This document shows, piece by piece, positions 16,253 to 24,852 of a stretch of DNA of 33,608 nucleotides. Below the pieces are notes generated by a model. The model saw only the letters and a list, made by a program, of their open reading frames with translations. It was not told the DNA's origin and did not search any database. Source of the DNA: Planctomycetaceae bacterium (GTDB taxonomy: Bacteria; Planctomycetota; Planctomycetia; Pirellulales; Pirellulaceae); the NCBI GenBank assembly GCA_007121535.1, contig SKKK01000548.1, forward strand, positions 1-33,608, read 5' to 3'. A program made the translations under genes and the position numbers. The stretch's first letter is position 1, and each line of letters opens with the position of its first letter.

Positions 16253-17284
16253 ATGACTAATTCAACGCGACTGACTGGAATCTACACGCCAAACGTAGTA
16301 CCTTTGGACGATCGTGGCGAAATCCACGAGGCTGAACTGCGGCGTTACGTGGACTGGTTGATCGATCGGGGCGTCCACGGCCTGTATCCCAACGGATCGA
16401 CCGGCGAGTTCACTCGATTTACGGCCGACGAGCGTCGGCGCATCATTCAAATCATCGTCGACCAAACGGCGGGCCGGGTGCCGATTTTGGCGGGGGCGGC
16501 CGAAGCGAATACACGGGAAACCATCCGCGCGTGTGAACATTACTGCGAACTGGGGGTTCGAGCGGTGGCGATCGTTTCTCCCTTCTACTACAAGCTGACA
16601 CCGGCCGGCGTTTATGCCTATTTCAAAGAGATCGCGGACCATTCGCCCGTCGATGTTACGTTGTACAACATCCCCATGTTCGCATCACCCATCGACGTGC
16701 CGACGGTGGCCCGATTGGCGGAACAGTGCCCACGAGTGGTCGGCATCAAGGATTCGTCGGGGGATCTGCCGCACATGATGCGGATGATCGCCGCGGTTCG
16801 CCCCATGCGGCCCGACTTCAGCTTCTTGACCGGCTGGGATGCGGCCCTGATGCCCATGTTGTTGGTCGGATGTGACGGTGGCACCAATGCCACCAGCGGC
16901 GTGGTCCCCGAGATTACGCGCAAGCTTTATGATCTGACGGTTTCCGGCGACTTGGCCCAAGCTCGGGATCTTCAGTATCGCCTGCTGAAGCTGTTCGACG
17001 CCATGTTGTATTCGGCCGAATTTCCGGACGGTTTTCGTGCGGCGCTGACGTTGCGCGGCGTCCAGGCGGGTGTGAGCCGTCAACCCAAATCGGACAATCA
17101 ACGGCTGGAATTGAGCGAATTGAGTCGCCAGTTGCAGTGCCTGCTGGCTGCGGAAGGTTTTACGGACGAACCGGTCGGCGGCTGCTGCGTGCCGCGAGAG
17201 TTCGATCCCGAGCAGATTGCGCGGATCGTCCGCCAAGTGGTGGGCGATTTGCAGAACTCGACACGTGCCGATTCCACTAAATGA
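16253..17284 (+). CDS. Dihydrodipicolinate synthase / N-acetylneuraminate lyase family aldolase
   Basis: This is a class I aldolase of the DapA/NanA family that forms a Schiff base with a pyruvate-type substrate. Visible features are NGSTGEF (residues 47-53, GxxGE-like carboxylate-binding motif), Tyr138 in LYNIP and the Schiff-base Lys166 in VGIKDSSGD. It has 343 residues, about 50 longer than standard DapA. The extra C-terminal part ([20 protein letters not shown]) is not typical of lysine-pathway enzymes, so I do not call it dapA; sugar-acid or hydroxyproline-type aldolases are alternatives. It is divergent from leuA. mfnB follows after 39 bp on the same strand, so the two are probably cotranscribed. 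Confidence 0.85.
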   Translation: MTNSTRLTGIYTPNVVPLDDRGEIHEAELRRYVDWLIDRGVHGLYPNGSTGEFTRFTADERRRIIQIIVDQTAGRVPILAGAAEANTRETIRACEHYCELGVRAVAIVSPFYYKLTPAGVYAYFKEIADHSPVDVTLYNIPMFASPIDVPTVARLAEQCPRVVGIKDSSGDLPHMMRMIAAVRPMRPDFSFLTGWDAALMPMLLVGCDGGTNATSGVVPEITRKLYDLTVSGDLAQARDLQYRLLKLFDAMLYSAEFPDGFRAALTLRGVQAGVSRQPKSDNQRLELSELSRQLQCLLAAEGFTDEPVGGCCVPREFDPEQIARIVRQVVGDLQNSTRADSTK

Positions 17285-17323
17285 GTACCTGGCCGGGTGC
17301 TCGCCTTGGAAAGAGGAAGCTGG

Positions 17324-18049
17324 ATGACCCGATTGTTGATCAGTGTCCGCGATGCGGACGAAGCGGCCACGGCTCTGGTTGGCGGCGTCGACTTGCTGGA
17401 CATCAAGGAACCCGATCGCGGTGCGTTGGGCGCTGCATCATCGGCGGCGTGGCGCGAGGTGCTTGCCGTCAGCCAGGGTCGCGTCCCCATGAGCGCAGCC
17501 TTGGGTGAATTGCTGGAAAACATTCAGCACGATGACACGTTACTGGCCCGGTTTCAATACGCCAAAATCGGGCTGGCTGGTTGCCGAGGGCATGACGATT
17601 GGCTGCATCGGTGGGGCCAATGGCTGCAACGTCTACCGCCAAGCGTCGCGCCGGTCGCCGTGGTCTATGCCGATTGGACCTGCTGTCAGGCTCCGCCGCC
17701 GCAAGAGATCATCCAACATTCGGCGCGACTGGGATGTCGGGCGGTCTTGTTCGATACCCACGCGAAATCGGGCGGCGACCTGTTCTCCTACCTGCCGATG
17801 GACCGACTCGAGCCGCTTGTGGCCATCATCCGCAATGCTGGCCAACAGATCGTTCTGGGCGGTTCGCTCGCGGGCCGGACGATCCGGACCGCGTGCGAAC
17901 TGAGCCCCGACTATATCGCCGTGCGAGGTGCCGTCTGTCAGGGACCCCGCAATGGACCGGTCGATCTCGAGCGGGTCCTCGCTATTCAAGCAGAGCTTTT
18001 TCAAACGCGGCACAGAACTCGGGCAGATCTTTCGGCAAGCGCGAGGTAA
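17324..18049 (+). CDS. mfnB: (5-formylfuran-3-yl)methyl phosphate synthase (MfnB family, DUF556)
   Basis: MfnB makes the furan precursor of methanofuran from two molecules of glyceraldehyde 3-phosphate. In planctomycetes it is expected to serve the methanopterin/methanofuran-dependent C1 pathway. Active-site positions known from the archaeal enzyme can be matched: Asp26 and Lys28 in LLDIKEPDRGALG, Lys81 in YAKIGL, and Asp144 and Lys148 in LFDTHAKSGG. It has 241 residues, the normal length. The frame is open upstream, but the ATG at 17324 has AGAGGAAG just before it and gives the family N-terminus MTRLLISVRD. The last 68 bp overlap the convergent DJ-1/PfpI gene. No other C1-pathway gene is in the window. 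Confidence 0.88.
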   Translation: MTRLLISVRDADEAATALVGGVDLLDIKEPDRGALGAASSAAWREVLAVSQGRVPMSAALGELLENIQHDDTLLARFQYAKIGLAGCRGHDDWLHRWGQWLQRLPPSVAPVAVVYADWTCCQAPPPQEIIQHSARLGCRAVLFDTHAKSGGDLFSYLPMDRLEPLVAIIRNAGQQIVLGGSLAGRTIRTACELSPDYIAVRGAVCQGPRNGPVDLERVLAIQAELFQTRHRTRADLSASAR

Positions 18050-18614
18050 TGATGTTGGCGTCCCGGATCATAGCCGCATCGGTGTAGTTGACCCCCGCAT
18101 CGTGCAGTTCGTCGACCATGCCGGCGAAGCACGTCGCGCGTCTGCCCTCCAGAACTCCGGCCGTCACCAACAATTGAGGCCCATGACAGATGGCGGCCAC
18201 GGGCTTGCCCGCTTCCACCATCGCGCGGGTGAACGCAACGATCGCTTCGTTCTGACGTAGCTTGGCCGGCGACCGTCCGCCGGGGATCACCAATCCGTCG
18301 AAATCGTCGGGGCAGACATCACCGATCGCTTTCTGGACGTAAACCTGGAGGTCGCTATTGTAAGGCGTCACGCGCCCAGGTTCGATACCGATCACGGTCA
18401 CCTTGGCACCGCGGCTGACCACATAGCCCATCGGAACCAGCGCCTCGGCATCCTGAAATCCTTCCCCCACCAGGAAGGCGATGTTCTTCCCTGCTAACGG
18501 CCCGCTATGGTGGTTCGCATCGGCGAATCCCACTGAGAGAGCCAGCATGGCGGCCGCTGCCAGAACCAGACACTTCCGCACTACGGTGTTGATCGTCGAT
18601 TTGCTAAATTTCAT
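17982..18614 (-). CDS. Exported DJ-1/PfpI family protein
   Basis: The first 33 residues form a signal peptide (basic start, then CLVLAAAAMLALSVGFADA), so the protein is extracytoplasmic. The rest is one DJ-1/PfpI domain: NIAFLVGEGFQDAE at the start, GLVIPGGRSP, and the nucleophile elbow AICHGPQLL with Cys143 and His144. The conserved Glu that supports the cysteine in PfpI (in FED) is Gln54 here (FQD), so protease or deglycase activity is uncertain. It has 210 residues. AGGAGG stands 7 nt before the ATG. The 3' end overlaps mfnB by 68 bp, tail to tail. A small inverted repeat, GTCACCC/GGGTGAC (18651-18668), lies in its 5' region. Confidence 0.85.
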   Translation of the reverse strand: MKFSKSTINTVVRKCLVLAAAAMLALSVGFADANHHSGPLAGKNIAFLVGEGFQDAEALVPMGYVVSRGAKVTVIGIEPGRVTPYNSDLQVYVQKAIGDVCPDDFDGLVIPGGRSPAKLRQNEAIVAFTRAMVEAGKPVAAICHGPQLLVTAGVLEGRRATCFAGMVDELHDAGVNYTDAAMIRDANIITSRLPKDLPEFCAAFEKALLE

Positions 18615-18761
18615 TTCTCATCCTCCTGGAATGGAACCAAGTAACCCACCGTCACCCTCACGGGTGACACGCTTGGGGAACCCTCCTCGAGTCCTTGTCC
18701 CTATTGTAGTGAAAACACGCGGCCTGTGAATGGCGTAAATCGTCCAACGATGCGATCATGG

Positions 18762-18861
18762 GATCGATTGGTGCGGTGATCGATTGGTGCGGTCGGTGAT
18801 CGATTGATCGATTCGTGCCACCCATACATCGAATCGATCGACTGGTGCCACCCATATATCG
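18762..18861. repeat. Cluster of short direct repeats rich in GATCGATT
   Basis: GATCGATTGGTGCGGT occurs twice in perfect tandem (18762-18777 and 18778-18793), followed by two further GATCGATT units. A second unit, GTGCCACCCATAYATCG, occurs at 18815-18831 and 18845-18861 with one difference. The surrounding 18615-19285 holds no convincing gene; the rest of that stretch shows no other clear structure. Confidence 0.75.
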
Positions 18862-19285
18862 TGCCTTACCTGGATGATTCGATCGACTTAACGATCGACA
18901 CCATCGAGCAACAGCGTTGGATCACCGAGAGCCGGCAAGCATCTGCAACCACCCAATCGAGTTGATTTTCAGCAGAAGGAGAAGTGGCTGAGCACTCGTG
19001 ACCACCGGATTAATACATCGTTAAGGTGGTTGATGTCGTTTCCAAGGTACTGCTTCTGTCCTCTCCGCTGTCTCTTCTGGCTCGGCTCTTTTGGGGTTGC
19101 CGAACCGGCCGTGTCTTGGGCTTAGCGCATGGATTGTGCTGGGTACCTGGCGAAAGGAAGATCGACGGCCTGCCTAACGGAAACGGGTTGTCCGGGGTTG
19201 GATGCGGCGTTGAGCCTGTCAGGGGATCTTGATCAGCGGCCGGCGCCGTAACGCTCGGGAAGTCGTTGTTTTCATAGGCGCGAGG

Positions 19286-20425
19286 TCATTTTCGAACCAC
19301 AAGATTTCCACTGACGCGACGCACCAAGTGCCGCATCTCTAGAACACTCAGTGTGGCGAGAACTCGCTGAATCGGCAAGCCACTGGTGACGGCCACCGCG
19401 TCGATACTGATCGGTTCGGTGTCGATGGCCTCCAAGATCAGGCGCTCCTGGTCGTTCAATTGCAACTCGGCCGGATGATGGATCACGCGCCCGTCCGCCT
19501 GAGGCGTGGCTTCGACCAAGGGGCCCAATTCCTCTAGCACGTCTTCGACCGTTTCGACCAACTTGGCTCCATCCCGAATCAGACGATGGCAGCCGCGCGA
19601 CATGCGGCTGTCCACCCGTCCGGGGACTGCGAACACCTCGCGTCCTTGCTCCATCGCATGGCGAGCCGAGATCAGCGCACCGGACCGCTCGCCTGCTTCG
19701 ACGACGATCACGCCGAGCGTCATCCCGGTGATCACGCGGTTTCGCTGGGGAAAGGAACCCGTCATCGGCTCGCTCAGCGGCGGATTCTCGCTGATGACGG
19801 CACCGGCGCCGATCACCTGTTCGGCTAATGCGACGTGTTCCGGCGGATAGATATTCATGACTCCGCTGCCCAGAACCGCAAGAGTCCGCCCACCCGCTTT
19901 CATCGCTCCTTGATGGGCGACCGCATCGATTCCCCGCGCCAGACCGCTGACGATCGTCAAGCCGGCTCGAGCCAATCCCGCAGCCAATCGCTCGGCCGTC
20001 TGACGTCCGTAGTGGCTGCAATGCCTGGTTCCGACAACCGCCACCGACAAAGCGTCCTCGGGCATCAAGGTGCCGCGAACGAACAGGATGGCCGGTGGAT
20101 CGTGGATCTCGCGCAACAGTCGCGGATATCGCGACGAATGTTCGGTCAACAGCGTGACACCGGACCGGCGACATAATTCCAATTGGGCTTCGACATCGAT
20201 TTCGTCACAAGCTGCTACGATGCGTCGAGCCAACGTTGCCCCAACGCCTGGTACTTCCCGTAATCGACTGGCGGGTGCGGCCAGGATCTCTTCGGCTGTT
20301 TCAAACGTTTCCAGCAACGCGCGGCGAGTCGCCGGACCGACGCCCGGCACCATGGCCAGGCGCACCGTCGCGATCAGTGCGGGATCGAACGACTCGTCCT
20401 TCGAACCGTCTTGGAGATCGTCCAT
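19286..20425 (-). CDS. dprA: DNA-processing protein DprA (Smf)
   Basis: DprA binds incoming single-stranded DNA during natural transformation and loads RecA. The 379-residue protein has an N-terminal helix-hairpin-helix/SAM-like part (VPGVGPATRRALLETF and VPGVGATLARRIV, residues about 25-75). The extended Rossmann fold typical of the family follows (VAVVGTRHCSHYGRQTAE, IVSGLARGIDAVAHQGA, LAVLGSGV, YPPEH, FPQRNRVITGM, EAGERSGALISARHA, VFAVPGRVDSRMSRGCHRLI). It ends in a C-terminal winged-helix domain (about 315-379), as in the longer DprA forms. AGAGGAAA precedes the ATG. No competence pilus gene is adjacent, apart from a small GspG-like protein upstream. Confidence 0.95.
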   Translation of the reverse strand: MDDLQDGSKDESFDPALIATVRLAMVPGVGPATRRALLETFETAEEILAAPASRLREVPGVGATLARRIVAACDEIDVEAQLELCRRSGVTLLTEHSSRYPRLLREIHDPPAILFVRGTLMPEDALSVAVVGTRHCSHYGRQTAERLAAGLARAGLTIVSGLARGIDAVAHQGAMKAGGRTLAVLGSGVMNIYPPEHVALAEQVIGAGAVISENPPLSEPMTGSFPQRNRVITGMTLGVIVVEAGERSGALISARHAMEQGREVFAVPGRVDSRMSRGCHRLIRDGAKLVETVEDVLEELGPLVEATPQADGRVIHHPAELQLNDQERLILEAIDTEPISIDAVAVTSGLPIQRVLATLSVLEMRHLVRRVSGNLVVRK

Positions 20426-20549
20426 CGGTTTCCTCTACGCCAAATTGATCTGTGGAGCATCGCCCAGCACCCAGAAAAGTCCCACGTCACCTTTTCGCGA
20501 AGGTGGGGCAAGGCCCTGGTGACAACCAGTTTTCCGGTCTTCGTCGATC

Positions 20550-20810
20550 TCAATCTTCCCGGTCGCGGCCCAATCTCAGGCCCTTCTTGATGCCCTTGAC
20601 GGCACCACTCGCAGCCCCCTCCGCGACGCCTTCGGCGGCTCTGGCTGCCTCTTGGGTGATCGAGCTTTCTCCGTGGCGTTTGCTGCGGGTGACGACGATG
20701 TCGTCACTGTTCTTAGGAAGCCCGTCGGGGCCGTTGGAACGGAGCGTCAGCACGTAATTGATCGGCCCCCGTTCAATCGTAGCCGATACGGGCTGCCCCC
20801 ATGCGTTCAT
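20550..20810 (-). CDS. Small protein resembling the C-terminal end of a GspG-type pseudopilin
   Basis: This 86-residue protein has no signal peptide and no N-terminal pilin helix. NAWGQP followed by YVLTLRSNGPDGLPKNSDDI matches the pattern of the type II secretion pseudopilin GspG tail (DPWGNPY, then LGxDGxPGxxxDI, which binds calcium). After it comes a charged, Ala-rich tail (AARAAEGVAEGAASGAVKG) that may form an amphipathic helix. A strong AAAGGAG stands 7 nt before the ATG, so translation is likely. It lies 54 bp after the Gfo/Idh gene on the same strand. Function unknown: it could be a trimmed pseudopilin remnant or a cytoplasmic protein that reuses this loop. Confidence 0.6.
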   Translation of the reverse strand: MNAWGQPVSATIERGPINYVLTLRSNGPDGLPKNSDDIVVTRSKRHGESSITQEAARAAEGVAEGAASGAVKGIKKGLRLGRDRED

Positions 20811-20864
20811 CCGAAAACTCCTTTCGTGCGCGAGCCAGGTCGGGACGCATGTCCCTTCTTCGAT

Positions 20865-22238
20865 TCAAACCTGCTCGGGCAATTCGTACGGTTTGCGACT
20901 CGGACGTTCCAAATACTCGTTGGCGATGTCGCAATTGGTGAACCGCTCCGCGTGCGGATCCCACTGTAACCGCTGACCGGTTTCGCCGGTGCGTTCGCTG
21001 ACCCAGCGAACGATATTGCCCAAGTGGCTGACGGTGACCGAGCGGTGCCCGATTTCGACGTGAGCGCCCGGTTGTCGGCGCTCCTTGATGCAGTCCAACC
21101 AGTCGCGGTAATGGTTGGTGCTCTGATACAACTGGACCTCCGGGTCGACCAGCGGTTCTTTGGCCAACTCCGGTGGATCGGAAACGACTTCGGTTCCCCG
21201 GACGGTCAACCAACCGTGTTCCCCCACGAAACGCGGAGGACTCGAACGTTCGGTGCATTGCAGCTCGATATCGCCCGGATACCGCATGAAAACCAGCGGG
21301 GCGCGTCTGCTGTGCGAATCGAACGGTTCGCCCTCCGTCCACACTTCGACCGGGCCACCGCCGTCCATGCCCAAGCCCCATTGGACCATGTCCAGGAAAT
21401 GGGAACCCGTGCACGTGAAGTTGGCGCCAGCGAAATCCTGATAGCTGCGATAGGTCAGACCCGGCGACATTCCATTGCCCTGGATCGACGAATGGAAGGG
21501 ATACAAAGGCGATGGACCGCACCATTGATTCCAATCCAAACCGTCGGGAATCTCCTGCGCAGAGATTTCTCCGGGCTGGATGGGCGATGAGTAATTCAGA
21601 TCGACCACCCGCAGCAATTTACCCAGCCGTCCATTACGGACCAGCATACAGGCCGTGTACCATTCGATGGCCGAGCGACGCTGAGTTCCCGTCTGAAACA
21701 CGACGTCGTATTTCTTCACAGCCTGGACCACCTTCTGACCTTCGCGGATCGTCCGAGTCAACGGTTTTTCACAATAGATGTCCTTTCCCGCTTGTGCTGC
21801 ATGGACACATGGCAAAGCATGCCAGTGTTCGGGAGTGGCAATGACGACGGCATCGATATCCCGGCGGTCGAGGATTTCGCGATAGTCCTGGTATCGGGCC
21901 ACGTCGCTTAGATCGGCTTGGCGTGGTGATACCCACCAACGTTCGGACACCAATCGCTGATCTTCCTCACGATGGTTTCCGATCGCGGCGGCGACCCGCA
22001 GATCCACGTCGGCAACGGCGGCGATCCGGACCTGGTCGAAACGTGAAAAACCTTGCCGCAGCAAAGCACCGCCCATTCGCCGAACACCAATACCGCCCAG
22101 CACGATTCGGTCGTTTGCACCGGGCTGGCCGGCACGAGCAAGAACACCGGACGGGATCAAAGAGGGAGCGGCGAAACCCGCGCAGCCAGCAGTGACGGCA
22201 TGCCTCAAAAGGCGGCGTCGAGTCAATCTCGTATTCAT
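20865..22238 (-). CDS. Tat-exported Gfo/Idh/MocA family oxidoreductase
   Basis: This NAD(P)-dependent sugar or polyol dehydrogenase-type protein carries an N-terminal twin-arginine signal (TRRRLLRHAVTAG), so it is exported folded. The Rossmann part is VLGGIGVRRMGGALL, VRIAAVADVD and AVVIATPEHWHALPCVHAA. The EKP catalytic motif is in IYCEKPLTRTIREGQ. The C-terminal alpha/beta domain runs through LRVVDLNYSSPIQPGE and NFTCTGSHFLDMVQWGLGMD. It has 457 residues. AGGAGA lies 8 nt before the ATG. Planctomycetes carry many exported members; the substrate cannot be read from sequence. The small GspG-like gene follows. Confidence 0.88.
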   Translation of the reverse strand: MNTRLTRRRLLRHAVTAGCAGFAAPSLIPSGVLARAGQPGANDRIVLGGIGVRRMGGALLRQGFSRFDQVRIAAVADVDLRVAAAIGNHREEDQRLVSERWWVSPRQADLSDVARYQDYREILDRRDIDAVVIATPEHWHALPCVHAAQAGKDIYCEKPLTRTIREGQKVVQAVKKYDVVFQTGTQRRSAIEWYTACMLVRNGRLGKLLRVVDLNYSSPIQPGEISAQEIPDGLDWNQWCGPSPLYPFHSSIQGNGMSPGLTYRSYQDFAGANFTCTGSHFLDMVQWGLGMDGGGPVEVWTEGEPFDSHSRRAPLVFMRYPGDIELQCTERSSPPRFVGEHGWLTVRGTEVVSDPPELAKEPLVDPEVQLYQSTNHYRDWLDCIKERRQPGAHVEIGHRSVTVSHLGNIVRWVSERTGETGQRLQWDPHAERFTNCDIANEYLERPSRKPYELPEQV

Positions 22239-22381
22239 CGAAGACTCTCCTAAACAGCAGAACAGTGGGTGAACCTGAATCCTTCCCTATGAATATAACG
22301 CTCGGATCAACCCGCTGCAATTCGGTCGCCTGCAATACGCAGCCGGGGATGCCAGTCCCGGGAATAAGCCCGAATGGAACG

Positions 22382-22417
22382 AAAAAAGCCTGGGAGAATG
22401 CAATCATTCTCTCAGGC
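22382..22417 (-). terminator. Intrinsic terminator of the fasciclin gene
   Basis: A 13-bp stem with one G-T wobble (22417-22405 with 22400-22388) and a 4-nt loop is followed on the minus strand by six T (22387-22382). It lies 34 bp after the stop codon of the fasciclin-domain gene. Confidence 0.88.
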
Positions 22418-22450
22418 CTCATTCTGTACCAGCCTGCTCTCGAGCGCCCC

Positions 22451-22930
22451 TTACGGCAGGAGAACGGCATCGATCACGTGGATGACACCGTTGCTGGTCA
22501 GGATGTCCGTCTTGATGACGTTCGCCTTGTTGACTTTCACGCCGGCATCGCAGGCCGAAATCGTCACCTCCTTGCCCTGCACGGTCTTCGCCGAGGACAG
22601 CTTGACAACGTCAGCAGCCAGGACCTTGCCGGGCACGACGTGGTAGGTCAGCACGGCGACCAGCTTGTCCTTGTTCTCCGGCTTCAGCAGGCTTTCGACC
22701 GTGCCCTCGGGCAACTTGCCGAACGCTTCGTTGGTCGGAGCGAACACCGTGAAAGGACCTTCACCCTTGAGCGTCTCGACCAGCCCAGCCGCTTGGACGG
22801 CCGCAACCAAGGTCGAAAACTGTTCTGCCCCCACCGCCGTGTCGACGATGTCCTTCTCGGCGGCCAGCGCCGGGGCGCTCGAAGAAACGACCAAACCCAA
22901 AACCAAAGCAAACGCGATACCTCGAACCAT
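22451..22930 (-). CDS. Secreted fasciclin (FAS1) domain protein
   Basis: A signal peptide ([20 protein letters not shown], then ALAAEK) precedes a single FAS1 domain of about 130 residues. The conserved H1 motif is [11 protein letters not shown] and the H2 motif is [13 protein letters not shown], with YHVVPGKV between them. FAS1 domains mediate adhesion or matrix interactions at the cell surface. The protein has 159 residues when started at 22930, where AGGAG stands 7 nt before the ATG; the open frame reaches 22969 but that would spoil the signal peptide. It appears to be a monocistronic unit with its own terminator. Confidence 0.92.
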   Translation of the reverse strand: MVRGIAFALVLGLVVSSSAPALAAEKDIVDTAVGAEQFSTLVAAVQAAGLVETLKGEGPFTVFAPTNEAFGKLPEGTVESLLKPENKDKLVAVLTYHVVPGKVLAADVVKLSSAKTVQGKEVTISACDAGVKVNKANVIKTDILTSNGVIHVIDAVLLP

Positions 22931-23156
22931 TCTTGAACTCCTAACTGGGAAACGAATGGGAAACGACAAGGCGGCGAGAATCGTCTCGCCAAAACATTTT
23001 TTGTCGTGTGTCGCTAAGACTTTAGGAACGTGAAAAGGGCTCTCACGAAAAATCTTTTTTCGATCGGCGAGGGTCTCCGCCCCCGCCGCAATCGCCGACC
23101 GAACGTCTCCCGGCGGGACTGGACAAGAACGTCCGCCAATCCCATAATCAGAGGCT

Positions 23157-24557
23157 ATGCGCGACTACCAACGAGAAAACTTGAGCCACGATCCGGTCCA
23201 CGGGTACATCCCGTTCACTTCCGATGCTGACACGGCGGCCGGCGAGACTTCGGAACGCCAGATCATCGATCATCCGTGGGTCCAGCGGATGCGTTACATC
23301 CACCAGTTGCAGACGGCTTGGTGGGTCTACCCGTCCGCCGAACACACTCGGTTCCCGCACGTGATCGGCGCGATGCACATGGGCAGCCAAGCGATGGCGG
23401 TGTTGTACGACAGTTTGCGCGATACCTGTGCGGATGTCCCCAGCCGCGGATACGTGGAAAGCCTGATGCGGATGGCCGGGCTGCTGCACGACGTAGGGCA
23501 CGGCCCGTTCGGACATTTTTTCGACGAGCACTTTCTGCAAGGATACGGGCTGACTCACGAAACGTTGGGCGCGGCGATCATCCGCGGACCTTTGGCGGAT
23601 TTGTTACGAGGCTTGCGGCGTTCGCCCAACCATGCCCTGGCTGCCGACGAACGACTGGATCCCGAACAGATCGCCTGGCTGATCACGCGACCTCGCGACG
23701 ACGATGCGACGGATCGGCCGAAGTGGTTACGACTGCTGCGCAGCCTGATGAGCGGCATCTATACGATCGACAACATGGACTTTGTGCTGCGCGACGCGTA
23801 CATGACCGGATACAGCCAGCGGGCGTTCGACCTGGATCGCTTGCTGCACTACAGCTTCTTTACGTCCGCCGGGTTGACCATCTACGATCGAGGCATGGAT
23901 GCACTGGTGCGATTTGTGAGCGCGCGGGCCGAGCTTTTCCGTTCGGTCTATTTCCATCGCACGGTGCGGGCCATCGATTTGACGTTGGCCGAATTATTCG
24001 CCGAGAGCAAGCAGTACCTGTTCCCCGGCAACCCGCTGGACGATCTGACCCGCTACCTGCACTTCACCGAATCTTCGTTGCTGGTGGATGTCGCTCGCTG
24101 GCCGTACCAGCAGGACGATCGGCAGCGGGCCTTGGGTAAAGCCTGGCAACGGTTGTTGAGTCGTCAATTGGCTTGGGTGATGGTCTGTCAACGGAACCTG
24201 GTCTTCGCGGAAGACGACGCCGAACGCAGCAGCGTCTTCAGCGACGCGGAGATCGCCGAGCGGATGATCCGACGCCACTTGCCGGCCGAGCTGGCCGAAT
24301 TGCCGTTCCGCGTCGACGTGGCTCGAGCCATCTTCCGTCCGCACACTCGCGGGCCGGTGGCCGATCAGAACTTTCTGTTCGATTCGGCTCGCCGAACCAT
24401 TCGCCCCCTGACCGCTTATCAGTTGTTCCAGCGGTTGCCGGTCAGCCAGCGGATCTGTCGCGTATATGCCCGGTCGCTGGAACATGCCGACGACTTGGCC
24501 AGTGCCCTCGACCGTCTTCTGGGCGGTGAAGCAGACGACGACCTGACCAACATGTGA
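23157..24557 (+). CDS. HD-domain phosphohydrolase (dGTPase/SAMHD1-like, COG1078 type)
   Basis: The N-terminal HD domain has the metal ligands His63 (in EHTRFPH), His111-Asp112 (in [18 protein letters not shown]) and a later Asp205 (in [17 protein letters not shown]), the order seen in dNTP triphosphohydrolases of the dGTPase/SAMHD1 group. DPVHGYIPF at the N-terminus is also typical of the COG1078 subgroup. It has 466 residues, within the usual size. It probably removes triphosphate from dNTPs or acts on a related nucleotide in the cytoplasm; the true substrate is not shown. It stands alone, with AGAGG very close to the ATG. Confidence 0.88.
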   Translation: MRDYQRENLSHDPVHGYIPFTSDADTAAGETSERQIIDHPWVQRMRYIHQLQTAWWVYPSAEHTRFPHVIGAMHMGSQAMAVLYDSLRDTCADVPSRGYVESLMRMAGLLHDVGHGPFGHFFDEHFLQGYGLTHETLGAAIIRGPLADLLRGLRRSPNHALAADERLDPEQIAWLITRPRDDDATDRPKWLRLLRSLMSGIYTIDNMDFVLRDAYMTGYSQRAFDLDRLLHYSFFTSAGLTIYDRGMDALVRFVSARAELFRSVYFHRTVRAIDLTLAELFAESKQYLFPGNPLDDLTRYLHFTESSLLVDVARWPYQQDDRQRALGKAWQRLLSRQLAWVMVCQRNLVFAEDDAERSSVFSDAEIAERMIRRHLPAELAELPFRVDVARAIFRPHTRGPVADQNFLFDSARRTIRPLTAYQLFQRLPVSQRICRVYARSLEHADDLASALDRLLGGEADDDLTNM

Positions 24558-24852
24558 TCGTCGATAAGAACCCGGTCAGGTACTTCCCGGTGCAATCGGG
24601 ATAGGACGCCGCAAACGGGTGGGCTGTCGAGGACTTCGTCCGGCGGGGGTTGGTGACGAATGAATCAAGGAATCAATCGATCTCGGCTGGTGATTGGTCT
24701 GGCAGCAAGCGGTCGATGGGGCCGGAGTGGCTGTGAAAGAATGGGACTGGCTCCGAGCGAGAAATGAAAAAACATTGGAAAATTGCTGGCATTGCAGCAT
24801 GCCGATCCGGCCAAATGAACGGTTGGTACGGTAGCCTTGCACGGATGACGGA
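24558..24852. other. Intergenic gap, no gene seen
   Basis: About 295 bp lie between the convergent ends of the HD phosphohydrolase and the FtsX-like permease. I found no believable open frame with a ribosome site, no strong hairpin with a T-run and no RNA gene signature. Confidence 0.5.

Noticed and set aside
19026-19232. 68-codon plus-strand frame in the gap before dprA
   Set aside because: No convincing ribosome site; Leu/Gly-rich translation without a motif, in a repeat-containing gene-free region.
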